Shown here one piece after another: positions 26,903 to 33,174 of a DNA stretch of 33,174 nucleotides (the first letter of the stretch is position 1; each line of letters starts with the position of its first letter). Both the position numbers and the translations under genes were made by a program. The notes under the pieces were generated by a model that was given only the letters and a program-made list of their open reading frames with translations, was not told where the DNA came from and ran no database searches. Source of the stretch: Propionicimonas sp. (GTDB taxonomy: Bacteria; Actinomycetota; Actinomycetes; Propionibacteriales; Propionibacteriaceae). The stretch is from contig NZ_JARKPQ010000327.1 of the NCBI RefSeq assembly GCF_029975155.1, positions 1 through 33,174 of the forward strand, written 5' to 3'.

Positions 26903-27676
26903 GTGACGTCTTCGCTCGCGCGCGCTCGCGTGCCCCTGCGGGTCGCCAACCCGACGTCCGTCCAGCCGGCCTATCGGCGGATGGCCCGGTTCGGCGGCTG
27001 GCTGCTGCGGGTGCTCACCGACCAGGACTGGGACGACGCCGCCCGCCTGCCGCGGACCGGTGGCGTGATCGTGGTGAGCAACCACATCTCCAACTTCGAC
27101 CCGCCCGCGCTCGCGCACTACCTGATCTGGCACGGACGCTGGCCGCGAGCGCTGGGCAAGTCCGACCTGTGGAAGGTGCCGGTGATCGGCTGGCTGGCGC
27201 GGCGCACCGGGCAGATCCCGGTGGAGCGCGGCACCGAGCGGGCGTCTGATGCGCTGGTGCACGCCCGGGAGGCGCTGGACGCGGGGGAGTGCATCGTGAT
27301 CTACCCCGAGGGCACGATCACGGCCGATCCGGACACCTGGCCGATGACGGCCCGTCCGGGCGCGGCGCGGCTCGCGCTGTCGACCGGCTGCCCGGTGGTC
27401 CCGGTCGGCCAGTGGGGCGCGAACTTCGTGATGCCCGGCAAGAAGCCGGTCTGGCCGCGGTTCCGGCCACGGCGCACGATGAGGTTCCGGACCGGCGCGC
27501 CGGTGGACCTCTCCGACCTCGACGGACGGCAGGACGCCGAGGCGGTGGCCGCGGCCGGGGCCCGGATCACCGCGGCGATCACCGAACTGGTCGCGCAGCT
27601 CAGAGGCATCGACGCCCCCGCCGACGTCTATGACATCAGGGTGGGGCGCCGGGTCGAGAGAGCGTCCGGCCGCTGA
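26903..27676 (+). CDS. plsC: 1-acylglycerol-3-phosphate acyltransferase
   Basis: Membrane-associated acyltransferase of 257 residues making phosphatidic acid for phospholipid synthesis. The catalytic NHISNFD (NHx4D box) is near residue 61, the substrate-binding EGT is in VIYPEGTITADP, and GCPVVPVGQWGA is the last conserved block. Family members differ in substrate, so lyso-PA specificity is inferred. GTG 26903 lies 6 bases after CATGAT, a weak extended -10 (TGCCATGAT), so a leaderless start is possible. An ATG at 26885 would start inside palindrome C and adds unconserved residues. Its place before ddl and thiL matches other actinobacteria, except that gpsA is missing here. Confidence 0.88.
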   Translation: MTSSLARARVPLRVANPTSVQPAYRRMARFGGWLLRVLTDQDWDDAARLPRTGGVIVVSNHISNFDPPALAHYLIWHGRWPRALGKSDLWKVPVIGWLARRTGQIPVERGTERASDALVHAREALDAGECIVIYPEGTITADPDTWPMTARPGAARLALSTGCPVVPVGQWGANFVMPGKKPVWPRFRPRRTMRFRTGAPVDLSDLDGRQDAEAVAAAGARITAAITELVAQLRGIDAPADVYDIRVGRRVERASGR

Positions 27677-27688
27677 ACCTCGTGGTTC
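27675..27688. terminator. Short hairpin at the plsC stop codon
   Basis: GAACC, a four-base loop TCGT, and GGTTC begin on the second base of the plsC TGA. The stem has only five pairs. It is included because it repeats the TGAAC...GTTC pattern at other stop codons in the window. Confidence 0.35.
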
Positions 27689-27715
27689 GTTCCTCACGAC
27701 TCGTCCGGACTCCCC

Positions 27716-27721
27716 TAAGGT
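27716..27721 (+). promoter_or_regulatory. -10 element of ddl (leaderless)
   Basis: TAAGGT ends 6 bases before GTG 27728. It fits TANNNT at leaderless spacing and supports the chosen start. Confidence 0.55.
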
Positions 27722-27727
27722 GAGCGG

Positions 27728-28843
27728 GTGACCAGTCACCCCACAGCCCGCTTGGCCCTGATCTTCGGCGGGGTGAGTTCCGAGCACGAGATCAGCTGCC
27801 TGACGGCCGGTGGCGTGGCCCGGGCCATCGATCCCGCGCGATTCGACGTGGTCGGCATCGGGATCACGGACGCGGGCCGCTGGGTGCGGATCCCCCACGC
27901 GGAACTGACGAGCTACGAGGTCGTGGACGGCCGGCTGCCGCGCGTCGCGTCCGACCGTCCGGAGGCTGTGCTCCTGCGCGGACCGGACGGGCCGCAGGTG
28001 GCCACCCGCGACGGCGACAGCCTGGTCGATGTGGCCGACGTCGACGTCGCGTTCGCCCTGCTGCACGGTCCCTGGGGCGAGGACGGCACGATCCAGGGTC
28101 TCTTCGAGATGCTCGGGATCCGCTACGTCGGCGCCGGTGTCGCCTCCAGCGCGATCGGCATGGACAAGGACCTGATGAAGCGTGCCATGGCCGCGGCCGG
28201 GCTGCCGGTCGGATCGTGGGTGGCGATCACTCCGGCGCAGTGGCGCGACGACGCCGCCGGCTGCCTCGAGCGGGTCGACCAACTCGGCTATCCGGTGTTC
28301 GTGAAGCCCGCCCGCGGCGGCTCGAGCATCGGCATCGCCAGGGTCGACGACCCGTCGGACCTCAAGGCCGCGATCGTCGAGGCGCAGCGGTTCGATCCCA
28401 AGGTCGTCGTCGAGCAGGGTTTCGTCGGCGCCCGCGAGATCGAGGTGGCGGTGCTGCAGGACCTCGCCGGTCCGCCGCGGGTGTCCCTGCCCGGCGAGAT
28501 CGTGATGCACACCGACGACCGGGTCTACGACTTCCAGGCGAAGTACCTGCCCGAGGAACAGGTCACGCTGCAGGTTCCGGCCGTGCTCACCGACGACCTG
28601 CGTGAGCGGGTGCAGGACCTCGCCGCACGCACCTTCGCCGCGATGGACGTGGAGGGACTGGCGCGGGTCGACCTGTTCGTCACCGCGGACGGCGTGCCGT
28701 ACGTCAACGAGCTGAACACGATGCCCGGCTTCACCCGCACCTCGATGTTCCCGATGATGTGGGCGGCGACCGGGCTGGACTACCCCGAACTGATCGCGAC
28801 GCTGGTCGACCTCGCGCTGCGTCGCCCGATGGGGCTGCGGTGA
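27728..28843 (+). CDS. ddl: D-alanine--D-alanine ligase
   Basis: ATP-grasp enzyme of 371 residues that joins two D-alanines for the peptidoglycan precursor. FGGVSSEHEIS at the N-terminus, LHGPWGEDGTIQGLFEMLGI, the ATP-binding FVKPARGGSSIGIARV, and the metal ligands in YVNELNTMPGFT are all present. The MPGFT and Y/F-type pocket do not suggest a D-Ala-D-Lac (VanA-like) ligase. The stop overlaps thiL by four bases (GTGA). Confidence 0.96.
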   Translation: MTSHPTARLALIFGGVSSEHEISCLTAGGVARAIDPARFDVVGIGITDAGRWVRIPHAELTSYEVVDGRLPRVASDRPEAVLLRGPDGPQVATRDGDSLVDVADVDVAFALLHGPWGEDGTIQGLFEMLGIRYVGAGVASSAIGMDKDLMKRAMAAAGLPVGSWVAITPAQWRDDAAGCLERVDQLGYPVFVKPARGGSSIGIARVDDPSDLKAAIVEAQRFDPKVVVEQGFVGAREIEVAVLQDLAGPPRVSLPGEIVMHTDDRVYDFQAKYLPEEQVTLQVPAVLTDDLRERVQDLAARTFAAMDVEGLARVDLFVTADGVPYVNELNTMPGFTRTSMFPMMWAATGLDYPELIATLVDLALRRPMGLR

Positions 28844-29784
28844 CGCTCGGGGAGCTGGGCGAGTTCGCCCTGATCGAACGGATCACGGCCGGGCTGGGTG
28901 CGTCCGGGCCGGTCGTGCTGGGGGTCGGCGACGACTGTGCGGTGCTGCGGCTCGCCGGAGACCTCGCCGTGTCGACGGACACGATGGTCGAGGACGTGCA
29001 CTTCCGCCGCGACTGGTCGAGCGCGCACGACGTGGGGCGCAAGGCGGTCGCGTCCTGCGTCGCGGACGCGGAGGCGATGGGCGCCGTGCCGATCGGCCTG
29101 GTGGTCAGCCTCGCCGCGCCCCCGTCCACGCCGGCCGAGTGGGCCGAGCAGTTTGCCGCCGGCGTGCGGGAGGAGTGCGCGAACGCCGGCGTCCAGCTGG
29201 TCGGCGGCGACACGACCTCCGCGGCGCAGATCGTGATCACCGCCACCGTGCTCGCCGACCTGGGTGGGCTGGCGCCGCTCACCCGCGGGGGTGCCCGGCC
29301 GGGCCAGGTGCTGGCGATGGCCGGGCGCCTGGGCTGGGCGGCGGCCGGTGTCGCGGTCCTGGGTAGAGGCTTCCGTTCGCCCCGGGCGGTCGTGGTGGCG
29401 CACCGGGTGCCCGAGCCGCCCTACGGCCAGGGCCGTGAGGCTGCCGAGGCGGGCGCGTCCGCGCTGATCGATGTCTCGGACGGCCTGCTGGCCGATCTCG
29501 GGCACATCGCCCGCGCGTCCGGCGTGGTGCTGGACGTCGACACGTCCGCCCTCGAGGTGGCCGAGCCCCAGAAGGCGGTCGCGGCGGCCATCGGCGGGGG
29601 CGACCCACTGGTGTTCCAGCTCACCGGTGGCGACGACCATGCCCTCGTGGGCGCCTTCGAGCCCGACCGGGTCCCCGCCGGCTGGCGCGTGATCGGACGG
29701 GTCCTCACCGGTGACCCGCAGGTGCTGGTCGACGGAAAGCCCTGGGACGGCCCGTCCGCCGGCTGGCAGCACTTCAGCCCCTGA
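28840..29784 (+). CDS. thiL: Thiamine-monophosphate kinase
   Basis: Phosphorylates thiamine monophosphate to thiamine diphosphate, the cofactor of IlvB. The 314-residue product has [35 protein letters not shown] (metal and ATP sites of the PurM-like fold), [15 protein letters not shown] and LTGGDDHAL. The GTG start at 28840 is set by overlap with the ddl stop; the frame is open upstream, but that part runs inside ddl. Translational coupling of ddl and thiL is common in actinobacteria. The stop TGA is the first codon of palindrome D. Confidence 0.93.
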   Translation: MTLGELGEFALIERITAGLGASGPVVLGVGDDCAVLRLAGDLAVSTDTMVEDVHFRRDWSSAHDVGRKAVASCVADAEAMGAVPIGLVVSLAAPPSTPAEWAEQFAAGVREECANAGVQLVGGDTTSAAQIVITATVLADLGGLAPLTRGGARPGQVLAMAGRLGWAAAGVAVLGRGFRSPRAVVVAHRVPEPPYGQGREAAEAGASALIDVSDGLLADLGHIARASGVVLDVDTSALEVAEPQKAVAAAIGGGDPLVFQLTGGDDHALVGAFEPDRVPAGWRVIGRVLTGDPQVLVDGKPWDGPSAGWQHFSP

Positions 29785-29814
29785 ACGGAAAGGGACCCGT
29801 CCCCTTACCGTTCA
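29782..29814. repeat. 33-bp stop-codon palindrome, copy D
   Basis: Begins on the thiL TGA. It equals the reverse complement of copy A except for one base in the right arm (CCTTACC). It thus shows the repeat in the other orientation still placed exactly on a stop codon. Confidence 0.85.
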
Positions 29815-29868
29815 GGGGGTCTCCCGATCCGGACGGCGTGGGGGCTCGGCATCGTCGGATCCATCGCC

Positions 29869-29874
29869 TACCCT
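29869..29874 (+). promoter_or_regulatory. -10 element of ftsK (leaderless)
   Basis: TACCCT ends 7 bases before ATG 29882, as in leuB. No ribosome-binding site is visible. Confidence 0.55.
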
Positions 29875-29881
29875 TCGTTCC

Positions 29882-32293
29882 ATGGCGACCCGCGCGTCTT
29901 CCCCTTCGCGGAGCCGCAGCAGCGCGTCCTCGCGCCCTAGCGCCTCCCGAAGCACCGGAAGCAAGAAGACCCAGACCCGCAAGCCCGCGGCCAACCAGCC
30001 GTCCGGGTTCAGCCGCATGATGTCCGGCATCGGCCGCGGCCTCGCCGCGACGTGGCGTGGGCTGGCGACCATGATCGGCTCCGCGGCCCGCGCGATCCCG
30101 CCGGCCGTCCGTGACCTCGAGCCCGAGCGCCGCCACGACCGCAGCGGACTCTTCCTGCTCCTGCTCGGCCTGCTGGTGGCCGGCGAGTTCTGGATCGGGC
30201 TGCCCGGTGCCGCCGGCAACTGGGTGCAGCTGGCCGTGACCACGCTGTTCGGCTCGTTCTCCTACGTCGTGCCCGTGCTCTGCTTCGCCATGGCCTGGCG
30301 CACCCTGCGCCATCCGGAGCGCCACGGTTCGGCCGGTCGCCAGACGGTCGGATGGATGGCGGCACTGTTCGGCATCCTCGGCCTGGTACACGTCGCGAAG
30401 GGCCTGCCGCGGGGCGCACATCCCGACCTGGTCCGGGAGGCGGGCGGCTTCCTCGGCTTCATCAGCTCCTCGCTCACCGTCGACCTGCTCACGGTCTGGC
30501 TGGCGGTTCCGATCCTCGTGGTGCTCACCGTGTTCGGTGCGCTGGTGATCGCCGGCGTCCCGATGAGCGAACTGAAGGAGCGGACGGCTGCGCTTCGGGA
30601 GCGCCTGCGCCGTCCGGAGAAGCCGGAGATCGAGTACGGCGCGGAGCACCGCGCCTACGACACCCCGTTGGTCGACGAGCCGGAGCCCGATCCCGACCCG
30701 GACGAGCAACTCACCGTTGCGCTGGCGAGCACCCCGAAGGCGGGCACACGGCCGACCCAGCCGCCGCTGGAGGTGCCGGTGATGTCGCCGGGGCCGCTGC
30801 GCGCCGAGCAGCCGCCGATCTCGGGTGACATCGTCTACACGCTGCCCGACCCGTCCGTGCTGAAGGCCGGGACGGTGCCCAAGGCCCGCAGTCAGGCCAA
30901 CGATGCGATCGTGCAGAGTCTCACCGAGGTCCTGCGGCAGTTCGAGATCGACGCCACCGTCACCGGCTACACCCGTGGTCCGACGGTCACCCGCTACGAG
31001 GTGGAACTCGGCAACGCCGTGAAGGTCGAGAAGGTCACCGCGCTCGGCAAGAACATCGCCTACGCGGTCGCGTCCGCTGATGTGCGCATCCTGTCGCCGA
31101 TCCCCGGCAAGTCCGCGATCGGCATCGAGATCCCCAACGCCGACAAGGAGATCGTCTCCCTCGGCGACGTGCTCCGCTCCAACCGCGCCCGCAACGACCA
31201 CCACCCGATGACGGTCGGTCTCGGCAAGGACGTCGAGGGCGGCTACGTCGTGGCGAACATGGCCAAGATGCCGCACCTGCTCGTGGCCGGCGCGACCGGT
31301 TCGGGCAAGTCCAGCTTCGTGAACTCGATGATCACCTCCATCCTGATGCGGGCCACCCCGGACGAGGTGCGGCTGCTGCTGGTCGACCCCAAGCGGGTGG
31401 AGCTCACCCACTAAGAGGGCATCCAGCACCTGGTCACCCCGATCATCAACAGCCCGAAGAAGGCCGCCGAGGCGCTGCAGTGGGTCGTCCGCGAGATGGA
31501 CGCCAGGTACGACGACCTGGCCGCCTTCGGCTTCCGGCACGTGGACGACTTCAACAAGGCCGTCCGCGCCAACCAGGTGAAGCTGCCGCCCGGCTCGGAG
31601 CGCGTCCTCGCGCCGTACCCGTACCTGATGGTGATCGTGGACGAGCTCGCCGACCTGATGATGGTCGCCCCGCGCGACGTGGAGGACTCGATCGTCCGGA
31701 TCACCCAGCTCGCCCGCGCCGCCGGCATTCACCTCGTGCTGGCCACCCAGCGGCCGTCCACCGACGTGGTCACGGGCCTGATCAAGGCCAATGTGCCCTC
31801 GCGGCTGGCGTTCGCGACCTCGTCCATGACCGATTCGCGGGTCATCCTCGACACCCCGGGCGCGGAGAAGCTGGTGGGCCAGGGCGACGGGTTGTTCCTG
31901 CCGATGGGCCAGAGCAAGCCGCTGCGCGTGCAGGGCGCCTGGGTGACCGAGGCCGAGATCCGGGCCGTCGTGAAGCAGGTCTCCGACCAGCTCGCGCCGC
32001 AGTACCGCGACGACGTGGCCGCCCCCGCCGACTCGGGGAAGGCGGTCGCCGAGGACATCGGGGACGACCTGGAGCTGGTGCTGGAAGCGGCCCAGCTGGT
32101 GGTGAACCTGCAGTTGGGCTCCACCTCGATGCTGCAGCGGAAGCTGCGCGTGGGCTTCGCGAAGGCCGGACGCCTAATGGACATCCTCGAGACCAGGGGA
32201 GTGGTCGGACCGTCCGAGGGGTCGAAGCCGCGCGAGGTGCTGGTCAAGCCCGACGACCTGGACGAGGTGCTGGAGGCCCTGCGCGCCGGGTGA
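29882..32293 (+). pseudogene. ftsK: FtsK/SpoIIIE DNA translocase with in-frame stop
   Basis: Septal DNA pump that moves chromosomes at division. Read through, it has 803 residues: a basic Ser-rich N-terminus; four membrane segments (about residues 82-230); a Pro/acidic linker; the motor domain with Walker [10 protein letters not shown] (Lys 476) and Walker [10 protein letters not shown] (Asp 587); [13 protein letters not shown]; and a C-terminal DNA-reading gamma domain ([23 protein letters not shown]). Codon 511 is TAA (31412-31414) where the family has tyrosine (VELTH-Y-EGI). Frame and similarity continue unbroken after it. Codon 515 is CAG (Gln) where EGIPHL normally has proline. As written, the product would end between Walker A and Walker B and be inactive. 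A restart at ATG 31496 would lack Walker A. Sequencing error or a recent mutation are both possible. Confidence 0.85.
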
Positions 32294-32450
32294 GTGCTCG
32301 GAGCGCCAGCGACCGCTTTCTCGGATGGCGCTTCGTTCACCGATCCGATTCGCGCTTCAGGCTCCGTTCGTGGCTGGACTGTGGCCCTCGAAGAGGGTCT
32401 ACTGCGCAGATCGCGTCACGTGCGCGTTCGGCCCACCGCGTGCGCTGAGG

Positions 32451-32456
32451 TAGCGT
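32451..32456 (+). promoter_or_regulatory. -10 element of rimO (leaderless)
   Basis: TAGCGT ends 7 bases before GTG 32464. The 170 bases between ftsK and rimO otherwise show nothing I recognise. Confidence 0.5.
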
Positions 32457-32463
32457 GGCAAGG

Positions 32464-33174
32464 GTGAGTCCGACGCCCGTGCACCTGATCAGCCTCGGCT
32501 GCGCCCGGAACGACGTCGACTCCGAGGAGCTGGCCGGGCGCCTGGCCGCCGGCGGTTTCGCACTCGTCGACGACCCGGACGACGCCGCGGCCATCGTCGT
32601 GAACACGTGCGGCTTCATCGACGCGGCGAAGAAGGATTCCATCGACACCCTGCTCGACGCTGCGGATCACAAGGCCAATGGCCGGACGCAGGCGGTCGTG
32701 GCTGTCGGCTGTCTCGCCGAACGCTACGGACGCGAGCTGGCCGACTCTCTGCCCGAGGCCGACGCCGTGCTCGGCTTCGACGCCTACCCGGACATCGCGG
32801 CCAAGCTGGAGTGGATCCTCGCCGGAGGCCACGTCGAGGCTCACTCGCCACGCGACCGCCGCGGCCTGTTGCCGGTGACGCCGGTGGCGCGGCCGGCGAG
32901 GGCGGCCGAGGTCATCGTTCCGGGGCACGGCTGGATCCCGCGCTACCGGCTGACCAGAGGTGCGTCGGCCCCGCTGAAGATCGCGTCCGGGTGTGACCGC
33001 CGGTGCGCGTTCTGCGCGATCCCGGCGTTTCGCGGCTCCTACCTCTCCCGGCCGGTGGAGGAGGTGGTGGCCGAGGCCCGGTGGCTGGTCGCCAACGGCG
33101 TCCGCGAGGTGGTGCTGGTCAGCGAGAACTCCAGCGCCTACGGCAAGGACCTCGGCACGAACCTGGAGCGGCTG
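32464..33174 (+). CDS. rimO: Ribosomal protein S12 methylthiotransferase, N-terminal part
   Basis: Radical SAM enzyme that methylthiolates an aspartate of ribosomal protein S12. The first 237 codons are present and the frame runs off the window. The N-terminal UPF0004 domain has its three cluster cysteines: Cys 13 ([12 protein letters not shown]), Cys 49 (NTCGFI) and Cys 83 (GCLAERYG). The radical SAM motif is C177-x3-C181-x2-C184 (CDRRCAFC). [10 protein letters not shown] and NTCGFID distinguish RimO from MiaB, which usually has GCQMN and NTCA-type wording. GTG 32464 is supported by a -10 seven bases upstream. Its place after ftsK is usual for actinobacteria. Confidence 0.94.
   Translation, partial: MSPTPVHLISLGCARNDVDSEELAGRLAAGGFALVDDPDDAAAIVVNTCGFIDAAKKDSIDTLLDAADHKANGRTQAVVAVGCLAERYGRELADSLPEADAVLGFDAYPDIAAKLEWILAGGHVEAHSPRDRRGLLPVTPVARPARAAEVIVPGHGWIPRYRLTRGASAPLKIASGCDRRCAFCAIPAFRGSYLSRPVEEVVAEARWLVANGVREVVLVSENSSAYGKDLGTNLERL

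Noticed and set aside
31412..31414. Suppression of the ftsK TAA by the local tRNAs
   Set aside because: The two tRNAs have anticodons CTG (Gln) and CTC (Glu), neither of which reads TAA.
29774..31732. Long antisense frames opposite ftsK, cimA (9477-11816) and leuC (24674-26221)
   Set aside because: The same GC-shadow pattern; the sense strands carry unmistakable conserved proteins.

Overview
The window is chromosomal DNA from a high-GC actinobacterium. Coding capacity is dense, third codon positions are mostly G or C, and GTG starts are common. The gene content also points there: an NdgR/LtbR-type IclR regulator beside leuCD, ddl-thiL, ftsK-rimO, and a TIGR03086 protein. Propionibacteriales is a reasonable guess, but the sequence alone does not prove it. 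All identifications come from reading motifs and remembered family features; no database was searched.

Layout. 1-2278: ilvB (3' part), ilvN and ilvC. 2279-3617: an AbiEi/nuclease-like gene between two copies of a nested palindrome. 3618-7356: a lipoprotein, a CtpE-like P-type ATPase, and a small membrane protein joining a superinfection-immunity-like domain to DUF2510. 7388-11786: leuB, ilvE, tpx and cimA. 11923-16007: deoA, a D-2-hydroxyacid dehydrogenase, an FAH-family enzyme and a CPBP protease. 16039-16252: tRNA-Gln(CTG) and tRNA-Glu(CTC). 16411-20339: a TIGR03086 protein, a YitT-like protein, a HisC/Pat-type aminotransferase, an Lrp/AsnC regulator and a DUF2332 protein. 20473-23742: a small DUF6458-like protein, a lipoprotein and a frame-disrupted secreted metalloprotease. 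23926-26753: ndgR, leuC and leuD. 26903-33174: plsC, ddl, thiL, ftsK (interrupted by a stop codon) and rimO (5' part). No gene-free stretch exceeds about 250 bases.

Metabolic theme. cimA, leuCD, leuB, ilvBN, ilvC and ilvE are all here. With an ilvD elsewhere they would make isoleucine from pyruvate through citramalate without threonine deaminase. They also cover valine, and leucine except for leuA. NdgR, divergent from leuCD, is the expected local regulator, and the Lrp protein sits divergent from an aminotransferase.

The most notable signals are not genes. (1) Many genes look leaderless: a TANNNT -10 element lies 6-7 bases before the start codon. Two divergent pairs (tpx/cimA and deoA/dehydrogenase) are separated by exactly 22 bases with the same 6+10+6 geometry, in which two opposed -10 hexamers share a central TA. 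(2) A family of 33-bp palindromes occurs five times. Three of the five begin on the TGA stop codon of the upstream gene, and several other hairpins also contain stop codons. (3) ftsK carries an in-frame TAA between Walker A and Walker B. (4) The AbiEi-like gene is bracketed by nested palindromes and preceded by three helically spaced GTGTTGTCA repeats. (5) The metalloprotease needs two one-base corrections to read through.
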